A stretch of DNA of 56,022 nt, from contig JAAYVL010000177.1 of the NCBI GenBank assembly GCA_012517205.1, positions 1 through 56,022 of the forward strand, in the 5' to 3' direction. Every line of letters begins with the position of its first letter. Positions within the stretch are counted from its first letter, which is position 1. Below are positions 8,055 to 16,756 of the stretch, one piece after another. Below the pieces are notes generated by a model. That model searched no databases, had not been told where the DNA came from, and saw only the letters and a list, made by a program, of their open reading frames with translations. The position numbers were made by a program, and so were the translations under genes. Source of the DNA: Verrucomicrobiota bacterium. GTDB taxonomy: Bacteria; Verrucomicrobiota; Verrucomicrobiia; Limisphaerales; UBA8199.

Positions 8055-8864
8055 ATGAATATCCTGGACACCATCGTCGCTCAAAAACAGCGGGAAGTCG
8101 CCCGCCTGCCGCAGCGCCCGGTTTCGGCCGCCGCCATCGCCGCCGCGCAGGCGGCGGGCGGCCCGCGGCGGGACTTCCTGGCCGCGCTGCGAAACCCGCC
8201 GCCGCCCGGCCCCGCGCTGATCGCCGAGGTCAAGAAGGCTTCCCCCTCCGCCGGCGTCATCTGCCCGAACTTCGATCCCGTCCTGATTGCCCGGGCCTAC
8301 GAAGCGGCGGGAGCGAGCTGCCTTTCCGTCCTGACGGATGAGCGCTTCTTTCAGGGGTCGCTGTCCTATCTCAAGGAGATTCGCGCGGCGGTGAAACTGC
8401 CGCTGTTGCGCAAGGATTTTCTCATTGACGAGCGACAGGTGCTGGAGGCCCTCGAGTGGGGCGCCGACGCCGTCCTGCTGATTGCCGCGATCCTGGACGA
8501 CGCGCAGTTGCGGCATTTGCACGCGTTGGCCCGCGAAGCGGGCCTGGCCGCCCTGGTCGAAGTGCATGACGAAGCCGAGCTGGACCGCGCCCGGGCCGCC
8601 GGCGCCGAGCTGATCGGCATCAACAACCGCGACCTGAAAACCTTTCAGGTGGACCTGGCAACCACCGAGCGCCTGGCCGCGCGCTTGCGCGCCGCGCCGC
8701 CCGCCGCCGGCCCTCCGCCCTTGCTGGTCGCGGAAAGCGGCATCCGCACCCGCGCCGATGTCGTGCGCCTGACCCGGTGCGGCGCCCGGGCCATCCTCGT
8801 GGGCGAAACCCTGGTCAGGCATCCGGACCTCGAAGCCCGCGTCCGCACCTTGCTGGGCGGCTGA
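8055..8864 (+). CDS. trpC: Indole-3-glycerol phosphate synthase
   Basis: A 269-residue (beta/alpha)8 enzyme that converts CdRP to indole-3-glycerol phosphate in tryptophan synthesis. It opens MNILDTIVAQKQREVA, and has ALIAEVKKASPSAGVI with the catalytic Lys, LLRKDFLIDERQVLEA with the second active-site Lys, LIGINNRDLKTF, and VAESGI near the end. The length fits the family. It lies 86 bp after prfB with no other trp gene nearby, so the tryptophan genes are probably scattered in this genome. Confidence 0.96.
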   Translation: MNILDTIVAQKQREVARLPQRPVSAAAIAAAQAAGGPRRDFLAALRNPPPPGPALIAEVKKASPSAGVICPNFDPVLIARAYEAAGASCLSVLTDERFFQGSLSYLKEIRAAVKLPLLRKDFLIDERQVLEALEWGADAVLLIAAILDDAQLRHLHALAREAGLAALVEVHDEAELDRARAAGAELIGINNRDLKTFQVDLATTERLAARLRAAPPAAGPPPLLVAESGIRTRADVVRLTRCGARAILVGETLVRHPDLEARVRTLLGG

Positions 8865-8912
8865 CCCCGCGCCCGGCTCCGTGCCCGGCCCGCGGATTGC
8901 CGCACGCCGGGG

Positions 8913-8941
8913 TTGCTTCCGCCGCCCGGCCCGCCTAATAC
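8913..8941 (+). promoter_or_regulatory. Promoter of the Gfo/Idh gene, leaderless type
   Basis: TTGCTT (8913-8918), 17-nt spacer, TAATAC (8936-8941), then 7 nt to the ATG at 8949. Shifted by one base the -10 reads AATACT with 6 nt to the ATG. Confidence 0.5.
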
Positions 8942-8948
8942 TGGGCCC

Positions 8949-10346
8949 ATGCAAACTCCAGTGTCTGCGCCGTTCTCTCCCGCCCGGTTCAACATCAGCC
9001 GCCGCCGGTTCCTCCAGTCCGCTTCCGCCTGCGCCGCCCTGGCGGCCCTGCCGGCGCTCGGCGCGGACGCGCTGGACCTGGTGCAGCGCAAGCCCCGGCG
9101 GGTCGGGCTCATCGGCGCGGGCTGGTATGGCAAAAGCGATCTCTGGCGCCTGGTCCAGGTGGCCCCGGTCGAGATCGTCTCCATCTGCGACCCCGACCAG
9201 CGGTTGCTCGCCGAGGCGGTCGAAATGGCCCGGCAACGGCAGAAATCGGGAAAGAAGCCCCGCGCCTACGGCGATTACCGCCAAATGCTCGCCGCGCATG
9301 ACCTGGACATCGTCCTGGTCGGCAGCCCGGATCACTGGCACGCCCTGCATACCATCGCCGCCCTCGAGGCCGGGGCGGATGTGTACGTGCAAAAGCCCAT
9401 CAGCGCGGACGTGCTGGAAGGCGAAGCCATGCTGGCCGCCGCCCGCCGCCACCGCCGCGTCGTGCAGGTCGGCACCCAGCGCAAAAGCACGCCCCATCTG
9501 ATCGAAGCCAAACGGCAAATCGTGGACGCCGGCTTGCTGGGCCGGATCGGCCACGTGGACATGTGCTGCTACTTCCCCATGCGGGCCAACGGCAACCCGC
9601 CCGTTGAGCCGGTGCCCGACTTCTTCGACTACGAAATGTGGACCGGCCCCGCCCCGCTGCGGCCCTACGACGGCCTCCCGCACGTCCGCTGGTGGCGCAC
9701 CTTCATGGAATACGGCAACGGCATCGTCGGCGATATGTGCGTCCACATGCTCGATACGGTGCGCTGGATGCTGGGGCTGGGCTGGCCCAAACGAATCTCC
9801 TCCGCCGGCGGCATCTACGTTCAAAAAGAAGGCAAGTCCAACATCTCCGATACCCAGACCGCAACCTTCGAATACGACCAGTTCCATTGCGTCTGGCAAC
9901 ATCGAACCTGGGGCGCCCCCACCGACCCGGACTACCCCTGGGCGCTGTTCATCCACGGTGAAAAAGGCGTCCTCAAAGCCAGCACCCTGCGCGCCGACTT
10001 CGTCCCGGTGGACAAGAACTCCCCGCCCCGGCATTTCGAGTGTGTTTACGAAAAAGAGCAATACCCCGAGGACGTGACCGAAAAAGAGATTGAACTCAAC
10101 GCCGCGCCCGCCACCCGCCGCCACCTGCTTGATTTCCTGGCCGCCATCGAACAGCGGAGCCGGCCCATCGCCGATATCGAGGAGGGCCACATCTCCACCG
10201 CCAGTTGCATCCTCGCCAACCTGGCAATGCAACTCGGGCGCGCACTGGTCTATGACCCCCGGAAACGCGAGGTCGTCGGGGATCGCGCCGCCACCAAACT
10301 CCTCCGCCGCCCCTACCGCCAACCCTGGAAACATCCCCTGGTTTAG
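8949..10346 (+). CDS. Tat-exported Gfo/Idh/MocA family oxidoreductase
   Basis: 465 residues. The N-terminus carries a twin-arginine signal, ISRRRFLQSASACAALAAL, ending near GADA, so the folded protein with its cofactor is probably exported to the periplasm. Then follow the NAD(P)-binding GLIGAGWYGKSD, the family catalytic EKP-like motif as VQKPIS, VQVGTQRKS, and a C-terminal substrate domain with a GDMCVHMLDTVRWMLG helix. Members oxidise, reduce or cleave sugars and inositols; Verrucomicrobia and Planctomycetes carry many exported paralogues. The substrate is unknown. The gene stands alone, with a promoter directly before its ATG. Confidence 0.92.
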   Translation: MQTPVSAPFSPARFNISRRRFLQSASACAALAALPALGADALDLVQRKPRRVGLIGAGWYGKSDLWRLVQVAPVEIVSICDPDQRLLAEAVEMARQRQKSGKKPRAYGDYRQMLAAHDLDIVLVGSPDHWHALHTIAALEAGADVYVQKPISADVLEGEAMLAAARRHRRVVQVGTQRKSTPHLIEAKRQIVDAGLLGRIGHVDMCCYFPMRANGNPPVEPVPDFFDYEMWTGPAPLRPYDGLPHVRWWRTFMEYGNGIVGDMCVHMLDTVRWMLGLGWPKRISSAGGIYVQKEGKSNISDTQTATFEYDQFHCVWQHRTWGAPTDPDYPWALFIHGEKGVLKASTLRADFVPVDKNSPPRHFECVYEKEQYPEDVTEKEIELNAAPATRRHLLDFLAAIEQRSRPIADIEEGHISTASCILANLAMQLGRALVYDPRKREVVGDRAATKLLRRPYRQPWKHPLV

Positions 10347-11209
10347 CCCCGGCGCCGCATCCAAATCGGCATAAAAGCCCATCGAAAACGCGAAAAACCG
10401 GGGAATCGGCCGCCGCTCCATTACGGCAAATGGCGTTTCCCGGGCAAAAACCATGCCTCTCGCGACGCTTCCGGCGGGGTGGTTTGCGCATAGCTGCTGA
10501 TTTCACAGTATTTAGCAAACGCTTCCACCCCGGCTACCCAGCTTAAACATTCGCTCTGGCACGCCCCACCCCCATTTAGCCGGAACGATTCAGATTTCAA
10601 CTTCAATTCGCCCCCGAAGAAGACGTAAGCCCCTGATTTTACAAGCGAAAGGCATTCGCGGAGCAAAAACCTGCCCGGACACCCGCCCTTCCCTGAAAAA
10701 CCCATTCCCGCCAGCCTTGGATTTATAACTAACTGCTTTTACCGAACTTATTGCTCGCCACTCCGACCTCCCTCTTCGCTTCGGCCGTTTCAAGCATCCT
10801 CGTCCACTATCCAAATACCGTGGATTCACCCTGCCCCCAGGCCGTGTACAAGGGGTGTACAAGGGATGCCCATCGGATGTACCAGCTAAAATCCCATGGA
10901 CTCCCGGTGAGCATCCCTTGTACACCCCTTGTACACGGCCTGGAGGCAGGGTAAGTTCAGGGTATGTCTCTGTTTAATCTATCGGGTGGGCGCGGGGGGT
11001 AACGCTTTGCCTGGCCGCCGCAAAAGCTTCGGCGGGGGGGAACCTGAATATGGAGGCGCCTTCGCGCGGTTGGCGTTTAACCCGTTTCCAGAGGTGCAAC
11101 TACCGCCCGGGCAAAGGCTTATTTCCGCAGGGAACCGACCAGGCCGCAACGATTGCCCGCTGCCGGGGCCAAAAGCCTTTTCCCCGCGCACGGTCTTGCG
11201 GCCAGACCG
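10347..11209. other. Long intergenic gap with palindromic element
   Basis: The gap lies between convergent genes. It holds the 99-bp palindrome at 10841-10939, with arms that can be extended to 10828-10952. Outside that I see no gene with a recognisable domain. A 94-codon minus-strand frame (10705-10421) is open but has no family match I know and composition like the surrounding DNA. Confidence 0.5.
10841..10939. repeat. 99-bp palindromic intergenic element, copy 1
   Basis: The left arm begins GCCGTGTACAAGGGG and the right arm is its reverse complement, ending CCCCTTGTACACGGC. Each arm carries two tandem GTGTACAAGG units. In this copy the pairing continues outwards to 10828 and 10952 (ACCCTGCC..CCAGG), giving 42-bp arms with one mismatch around a 41-nt centre. 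The centre (GCTAAAATCCCATGGA) is shared with copy 2, and the two full copies differ at only 4 of 99 positions. It looks like a REP/MITE-type element. Confidence 0.9.
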
Positions 11210-11851
11210 CTATTTTTTGTCCTTTTTCTTCTCGTCCTGCTTGTTCGCGGTCTTTTCATCCGTCTTGGCGGTTTCCGCGGGCGCGCCCACATTGAGTTGC
11301 GCCAGGAGCGCGTCGGTCAGATCGTTTTCGCCGCTGGCGTAGAGCAGAATCGGAGTGCCATTGGCGCTTTCGGCGGCGGTGTCGAACACGGTTCCATAGC
11401 CGGCGGAGACCGCCTTGGCTTTAACGACGGCGCGGATTTCCTCGACGAGCTTGTCCCGCATGCGTTTGCGCTGTTCGTCCAGGGAGGTGCGAGCCTGGCG
11501 CTCATATTGGGCAATGGCCTCTTCGGAATCTTTAATTTGCTTGAACTTTTCCTCGGCGGACTTTTTGCGTTTATCGCGTTCTTCGACGGAAAGGGTCTGG
11601 TTGCTGGCGTCAGCCAGCAGGGCCTGGTAGTCGTCCTTGGCCTTTTTCCAGTCCTCGATCATGGTTTGGTGGTCTTTTTCGATGTCGGCGGCGCGTTCCT
11701 TGAGCGCGGCGTCGGCTTGTTTGGTCTTCCAGTAGTTGTCGAAGAGCTTGCGCAGATCTACGGTGGCGATACGCCCTTGCGCCCAGGCGGAATTGCCCAG
11801 CAAGGCAACCAGCAGCAACGCCGGAAGAGTTTGTTTTAACAGACTTTTCAT
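11210..11851 (-). CDS. skp: OmpH/Skp family periplasmic chaperone
   Basis: 213 residues from the ATG at 11851. A signal peptide (MKSLLKQTLPALLLVALLGNSAWA, cleaved near residue 24) is followed by the family start GRIATVDLRKLFDNYWKTKQADAAL and a long Lys/Glu/Ala-rich coiled coil (about residues 45-125). Skp trimers hold unfolded outer-membrane proteins in the periplasm for delivery to BamA. The C-terminal tail (about 45 residues, very rich in Lys, Asp and Glu) is longer than in Escherichia coli Skp. It lies 118 bp downstream of bamA on the same strand, the usual partnership. Confidence 0.93.
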   Translation of the reverse strand: MKSLLKQTLPALLLVALLGNSAWAQGRIATVDLRKLFDNYWKTKQADAALKERAADIEKDHQTMIEDWKKAKDDYQALLADASNQTLSVEERDKRKKSAEEKFKQIKDSEEAIAQYERQARTSLDEQRKRMRDKLVEEIRAVVKAKAVSAGYGTVFDTAAESANGTPILLYASGENDLTDALLAQLNVGAPAETAKTDEKTANKQDEKKKDKK

Positions 11852-11969
11852 TGTGAATTGAGCCAATCAGAGTTTTCGCAAGCCGGCAACTCGAAACTGC
11901 CTGTGGCGGCCGGCGTCTCAAGCATGAGACAACGGCGCGGCGTCCGCGTTCGATCCGGGTCGGGGAAAA

Positions 11970-14399
11970 TCAGAACATGCGCTCCCAGCCGACGCCAAAC
12001 TGGAATTTGCCGGAGCCGCTATTGTATTTGTCGTGGTGGATGGGGAAGCCATAGTCGAGCCGCAGCGGGCCGATGGGCAGGTTCAGGCGCAGGCCGAGGC
12101 CCCAGTTGTCGCTGAAGTCGCTCAGGTTGAGGCGGTATGAACGGCGGTCCACGCTGCCGATGTCGTAGAAGATCGCGAAGCGCACCCCGATGCCGCGATC
12201 CTGCTCGAAGATGGGGAGGCTGTATTCCGCCGAGCCGAACCAGTACGTGTCGCCGCCGATGGGCTCATTCCCGCGCAGCTCGGGTTTCTGGCGCGGGCTG
12301 ATGTAGCGGTACTTAAAGCCGCGCAGGTTGTAGAGTCCGCCCAGGTAGTAGCGCTCGAAGAACGGCACGTCGTCCGTCCCGCCCAGGGCTTCGGCCACGC
12401 CCGACCGGCCACCCAGTTCGAGCACATGGCCCGGGAACAGGCCGCGGAAGTACCAGGCGCTGGTCAGTTCCAGCTTGTAGAAGGTGTCCGAGCCGGTGGT
12501 GATTTGGGCCGTCAGCTCGGTGCGCTGGCCTTTGTTGGGCAGCCGGACGCTGTTGCGCGTGTCGTACGCGAGCGAGGTGCCCACGCGGGACAGGAGGTGG
12601 TCGCCCCTGGCGTCCCGAATGTCATCCGGCACATTGGCGCGGGGGCCTTCGGTCACGGCTTTATGGGTCAGGTCAATGTTGACGTTCTCGAGCGTGTAGT
12701 TGACGCCGCCGCGCAGGAACTCGCTGCCCAGCGCGCGCTCCAGGCCCACGCGCCCGCCGACGCGGGTTTCGTCATACAGGTCTTTGGGGCTCAGGAAGCT
12801 GTATTCGTGATAGTACAGGTCAACGCTCAATTGGAGTTTACGATCCAGGAACCAGGGCTCGATGAAGGTGACCTGGTAATCCTGGCGCCGGGTGCCGATC
12901 ATGGCCCGCAGGCGGAGTTTCTGGCCGCCGCCCCGGAACCAGGGCGGTTGGAAGGGATGGGATAAATTGAAGTTGCCTTCGTAGAGTTCGACATAGCCGA
13001 CCAGCGCGTCCACGCTGCTGAACCCCGCGCCCAGCATCACGTTTCCGGTTCGCTTGTCCTCCACATCGAAGACGAGGTTCTTGCGATTCGGGACATCCGT
13101 GGGCTCGGGCCGGGCTTCCACGCGGTCGAAATAGCTCAGGCCTTCGAGGCGCGATTTGCTGAGTTTGACGCGCACCATGTCGAACAACTCGCCGGGCGCA
13201 ACGGCCAGTTCGCGCCGGATGACCTTGTCCTTGGTGCGGGTGTTGCCGCGAATTTCAATCTTCTCGATATAGGACGGCTGCCCTTCCTCAATCTGGAACT
13301 CGAGGTCCATCGTGCCCGTTTCGGTGTTGGGGATTTTGACCACCCGCAAATTGCGGGACGACTCCTGCACGTCAATGTATCCTTTGGCGCCGTAGAAGTC
13401 CTCAATCGCCTCCACGTCCTTGGCGAGGCCGCCGGCGGTGAATACGCCGCCCACGTCCATCGGCAGGCCGTTGGGGCCGAGGGCGGCCTTGCTGCGGCTG
13501 CGCTTATGCCCGGCTTGCAACCCGGCGACAATCTCCGGGGTGCTGAACAGCTTGTTGCCGGTGAACTTGATCGCGCCGACCTTGTACTGGTTGCCTTCAA
13601 ACAGGGTGAACCGGACGATCAGGGTGCGCGGGGTGGGGTTGACGAACTGCACGTCCTTGATGGCGAAATCAATGTAGCCGGCCTTGCGGTAGAACTCCGC
13701 CAGCTTTTCCTTGTCCTCCTCGAACTGCTCTTCCTTGAAGACGCCCCGGCGGGTGAGCCAGGAAAACATCCAGTGCTTCCGGGTCTTGATGACCTTCCGC
13801 AGTTTTTTCAGGGGGAACGCCTTGGCGCCAACGAAGTCCACCTCGACGATTTTGATTTTGGGGCTTTCAGTGATGAGAAAGGTCGCGGTGGCCAGGCCCG
13901 ACGGCTCGTCCAGGTGGTATTCATATTTGGCTTCCGTCCGCGAATAGCCTTTCTTTTGATACAGCTTCTGGAGCTCCTGGGTGTCGGTGAATAATTTGCG
14001 CAGGTCCAGCGGCTCGCCGGCTTTCGAGGAGAGCTTCTTGAGCAGTTGGGCGTCCTTGAACCGGGTATTGCCCTGGAACTTGATTTCCGTCAGGCGCGGC
14101 CGGCCCTGCACCTTGTAGGTCAGGGTCATGCCCTCGGCGGTGGTGTCGGCGGTGACCTGGACGTTGTAGAAGAAGCCGGTGGCGTAGAGGTTGCGCACGT
14201 CGTCATCCACCGCGGCCGGGAGGTAGCTGTCCCCGACCTTCGTGCGCAACTGGGCGCGCACCAGCTCATCGCTGGTGGCGGGCGGGCCGATGTGCTGGAT
14301 GCGGATGGCCTGGATTTTGGCGGCGGCAGGCTGGCCCCACCCGGCTGGCAGCCAGGCCAGCAGCAGGAGCGGCACGCAAAGGCGAAGCAGGAGTTTCAT
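11970..14399 (-). CDS. bamA: Outer membrane protein assembly factor BamA
   Basis: 809 residues from the ATG at 14399: a signal peptide (about 1-22), a row of five POTRA domains (about 25-420) and a 16-strand Omp85 barrel. POTRA-type motifs include LTEIKFQGNTRFKDAQL and IEKIEIRGNTRTKDKVIRREL. The barrel contains the conserved PFFERYYLGGLYNLRGF of strand/loop 6 (the VRGF/LRGF lock) and ends in ...WERMF, the terminal Phe typical of barrel proteins. BamA inserts other barrels into the outer membrane. It begins 10 bp after dnaB stops, an unusual co-transcription, and is followed by skp. Confidence 0.96.
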   Translation of the reverse strand: MKLLLRLCVPLLLLAWLPAGWGQPAAAKIQAIRIQHIGPPATSDELVRAQLRTKVGDSYLPAAVDDDVRNLYATGFFYNVQVTADTTAEGMTLTYKVQGRPRLTEIKFQGNTRFKDAQLLKKLSSKAGEPLDLRKLFTDTQELQKLYQKKGYSRTEAKYEYHLDEPSGLATATFLITESPKIKIVEVDFVGAKAFPLKKLRKVIKTRKHWMFSWLTRRGVFKEEQFEEDKEKLAEFYRKAGYIDFAIKDVQFVNPTPRTLIVRFTLFEGNQYKVGAIKFTGNKLFSTPEIVAGLQAGHKRSRSKAALGPNGLPMDVGGVFTAGGLAKDVEAIEDFYGAKGYIDVQESSRNLRVVKIPNTETGTMDLEFQIEEGQPSYIEKIEIRGNTRTKDKVIRRELAVAPGELFDMVRVKLSKSRLEGLSYFDRVEARPEPTDVPNRKNLVFDVEDKRTGNVMLGAGFSSVDALVGYVELYEGNFNLSHPFQPPWFRGGGQKLRLRAMIGTRRQDYQVTFIEPWFLDRKLQLSVDLYYHEYSFLSPKDLYDETRVGGRVGLERALGSEFLRGGVNYTLENVNIDLTHKAVTEGPRANVPDDIRDARGDHLLSRVGTSLAYDTRNSVRLPNKGQRTELTAQITTGSDTFYKLELTSAWYFRGLFPGHVLELGGRSGVAEALGGTDDVPFFERYYLGGLYNLRGFKYRYISPRQKPELRGNEPIGGDTYWFGSAEYSLPIFEQDRGIGVRFAIFYDIGSVDRRSYRLNLSDFSDNWGLGLRLNLPIGPLRLDYGFPIHHDKYNSGSGKFQFGVGWERMF

Positions 14400-14409
14400 G
14401 GGTGCGGAT

Positions 14410-15873
14410 TCAATTCGGCACGTCTTCGTCGCTGACTTTGGCGGCGCTTTCAAACCGCGTATAGGATTTCAGGAACATCAAATTCACATCGCCGGTCGGC
14501 CCGTTGCGCTGCTTGGCAATCAACAGGTTCACCGGCACGGCGTCTTCTTCCACCGCGCCGCCGCCGTCCTCGTCGTCGCCGCTCGCTTTCGGCTTGTAGA
14601 GCAGCCCGACCACGTCGGCGTCCTGTTCGATCGCGCCCGATTCCCGCAGGTCCGACAACCGCGGCGGGCGGCCTTTTTCGCGCTCGATCTCCCGATTCAA
14701 CTGGCTCAGGACCACCACCGGCACCATCAGTTCCTTGGCCAGGGCCTTGAGGCCGCTGGAGATGTCGGCGATTTCCTGCTGCCGGTTTTCGGCGCGACGG
14801 GAAGTAGAATGGAGCAGTTGGAGATAGTCAACTACAAACAGTTTGATGCCGTATTGCTGGGCCAGGCGGCGGGCCTGGGCGCGCAGTTGCAGGATCGAGA
14901 GGGCGGAGGAGTCTTCAATGAACAGCGGCGCGTTGGAGAGTTTGCCCGCGGCGGCGGTGAGCTTGGGAAAATCGCGCTCCGCCAGGAAGCCTTCGCGTAT
15001 GCTGCGCAGGTTCACCCGCGCGCGCGAGCACAACATGCGCAGCACGAGCGATTCCGCGGTCATTTCCAGGCTGAAGACGCCGACCGGTTGGCGCTGCTCG
15101 AGGGCGACGTGCTCGGCGATGTTCATCGCCAGGGAGGTCTTGCCCATGCTGGGGCGCGCCGCGATGACGATCATTTCGCCGCCGTGCAGCCCGCTGGTTA
15201 TCCGGTCCAGGTCGGTAAAGCCGGTTCCCAGGCCGCTGAGCTGCCCCTTCCCCTCGTGGAATTTCTCGATGATGTTGATGGCCTGGTGCACCAGTTCCTT
15301 GATTTTGACCGTCTGCGACTGGACCCGGGATTCGCTGACACGCAGGATGTTGCGCTCAATCTCGTCCATCAATTGATCCACTTCCCCCTCGTGCTCATAG
15401 ACGCGGTTGACCGTTTCCGTGCAGACCTGGACCATTTTGCGCAGCAGGTATTTCTCCTGCACGATGTCCAGGTAATACGCCAGGTTGGCCGCCGACGGCA
15501 CCGCGTCGGACAGGCTGCCGAGGTAGGCGAGGCCGCCGACTTCTTCGAGCAGTTGCCGGTTTTTGAGGTGCTGCTGCAACGTGATGAGGTCAATCGCCTG
15601 GCGGGCGTCATACATCTCGATCAGCGCGCTAAAAATGGTCTGGTGCCGCAGGTCGTAAAAGGCCTCCGCGCCGCGCTTGAACTTCCCGATGCACTCGCCC
15701 AGGCATTCGTTGGGCGAGAGCAGAATGCAGCCCAGCACGCCCTGCTCGGCTTCCGGCGAATGCGGCGGCAGCCGATCAACCCGGGCCCGGCTCGCGGCGG
15801 ACGATGAGCGGCGCGGCGCCCGGTGCAAATCCTTGGGCGCGCCGCTATTGCCTTCTGTGTTTGCGTTTGTCAT
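14410..15873 (-). CDS. dnaB: Replicative DNA helicase
   Basis: 487 residues. The N-terminal DnaB domain (PHSPEAEQGVLGCIL...) is followed by the RecA-like motor with Walker A ARPSMGKTSLAMNIA, FSLEMTAESL, Walker B LFVVDYLQLL, LSQLNREIE and the C-terminal LIAKQRNGPTGDVNLMFLKSYTRFE. It unwinds DNA ahead of the replisome as a hexamer. A loop rich in Asp, Glu and Gly (GDDEDGGGAVEED) is inserted before the last motif. No intein is present. It sits 10 bp upstream of bamA on the same strand; the region before it (15874-16167) is non-coding. Confidence 0.97.
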   Translation of the reverse strand: MTNANTEGNSGAPKDLHRAPRRSSSAASRARVDRLPPHSPEAEQGVLGCILLSPNECLGECIGKFKRGAEAFYDLRHQTIFSALIEMYDARQAIDLITLQQHLKNRQLLEEVGGLAYLGSLSDAVPSAANLAYYLDIVQEKYLLRKMVQVCTETVNRVYEHEGEVDQLMDEIERNILRVSESRVQSQTVKIKELVHQAINIIEKFHEGKGQLSGLGTGFTDLDRITSGLHGGEMIVIAARPSMGKTSLAMNIAEHVALEQRQPVGVFSLEMTAESLVLRMLCSRARVNLRSIREGFLAERDFPKLTAAAGKLSNAPLFIEDSSALSILQLRAQARRLAQQYGIKLFVVDYLQLLHSTSRRAENRQQEIADISSGLKALAKELMVPVVVLSQLNREIEREKGRPPRLSDLRESGAIEQDADVVGLLYKPKASGDDEDGGGAVEEDAVPVNLLIAKQRNGPTGDVNLMFLKSYTRFESAAKVSDEDVPN

Positions 15874-16167
15874 GCCGCTACCAAACGTGATGTTCCGGTT
15901 GTGAGCGAATCTGAGTTATTGAATCTTAATCACCGGGTATTCACAAGAACGAAGCGGCGCCCAGGTCCGGCGCGGGCGCGGCCTTCGTCCCGGAAGCGCG
16001 CCGGGCGCGGACGCCGCGGCGAACGCGCCGGGCCAACCAAGGGCCGAAATTGCGCCCGGCGCCCCGGGCTTCCCCAGGGCTCCGTCACTGCCTTGACGCC
16101 CGGCGGGAACCTTGCAGGAGGTAGCGGAGCGGGGGAGCATCCCGGGGGAGGACACGGAGCGCCGCGC

Positions 16168-16656
16168 TTAAATGAGTTCGAGCGCGTCGGCGTCCAGTTT
16201 GACGGCCGCGGCCTGGTTGATGAAGTCCAGCCGCAGCAGCACGGTGCTCATGCCGGAACGCCGCTCGACCCAGCCCTCGATGCCTTGCAGCGGGCCGGTT
16301 TTGATCCGCACGCGCATGCCCGCGCCAATGGCGGGCGCCAGGCGCACGCCCACCTTCGCCTCGAGGGCCAGGAGAATGGCCTGCAACTGCCGCTGGAAGG
16401 TCGCCTGGTCATAGACTTCGAGCAGGTTGGCCACATGGTCGTTTTGCCGCACCGCGGCCTTTTGTTCAGGCTCCAACTGGAGAAAGACATAGCCCGGAAA
16501 GAGCGGCTTATCGAAAACGACGGTCTTGCCCCGGTATTTATGCGCCGAGCGGTAGCACGGCAGGACGACGGCCAGTTGCTGCCGCCGACAATGCTCCGCC
16601 AGCTTCTTTTCTCTGCGCGGCCGGGTGTGGGCCACGAACCAAAACAGTTCGGACAT
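16168..16656 (-). CDS. NusG/RfaH-like transcription elongation factor
   Basis: 162 residues. The NGN domain is clear: WFVAHTRPRREKKLAEHCRRQ, then LPCYRSAHKYRGKTVVFDKPLFPGYVFLQL, the part that binds the RNA polymerase clamp. The C-terminal part (GMRVRIKTGPLQGIEGWVERR) is a KOW domain. At this length, and outside the secE-nusG-rpl context, it is a specialised paralogue (RfaH/UpxY type) rather than housekeeping NusG; such factors help transcribe long envelope or polysaccharide operons. Its target is unknown. The ATG at 16656 has a TTGACT/17/AATCCT promoter ending 7 nt upstream. Confidence 0.9.
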   Translation of the reverse strand: MSELFWFVAHTRPRREKKLAEHCRRQQLAVVLPCYRSAHKYRGKTVVFDKPLFPGYVFLQLEPEQKAAVRQNDHVANLLEVYDQATFQRQLQAILLALEAKVGVRLAPAIGAGMRVRIKTGPLQGIEGWVERRSGMSTVLLRLDFINQAAAVKLDADALELI

Positions 16657-16663
16657 GCGCCGG

Positions 16664-16692
16664 AGGATTCGGGCCGCGAGCCGCCGAGTCAA
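16664..16692 (-). promoter_or_regulatory. Promoter of the NusG-like gene, leaderless type
   Basis: TTGACT (16692-16687), 17-nt spacer, AATCCT (16669-16664), then 7 nt to the ATG at 16656. Confidence 0.5.
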
Positions 16693-16756
16693 TCCGAAGG
16701 TGCGGCGGCGGCGTTCGGCGCCATCCGGCGCCGGCCGGCCGGACTGCCGCCCGGCC

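Noticed and set aside
7818-10454. 878-codon minus-strand frame
   Set aside because: Antisense to prfB, trpC and the Gfo/Idh gene. It arises from high third-position GC.
10421-10705. 94-codon minus-strand frame in the long gap
   Set aside because: No recognised family, no start signal. Recorded only as part of the gap.
16028-16050. Shared 15-mer CGGGCCAACCAAGGG at about 16031 and 55911
   Set aside because: A 15-bp match in 56 kb of GC-rich DNA is expected by chance, and the flanks differ.
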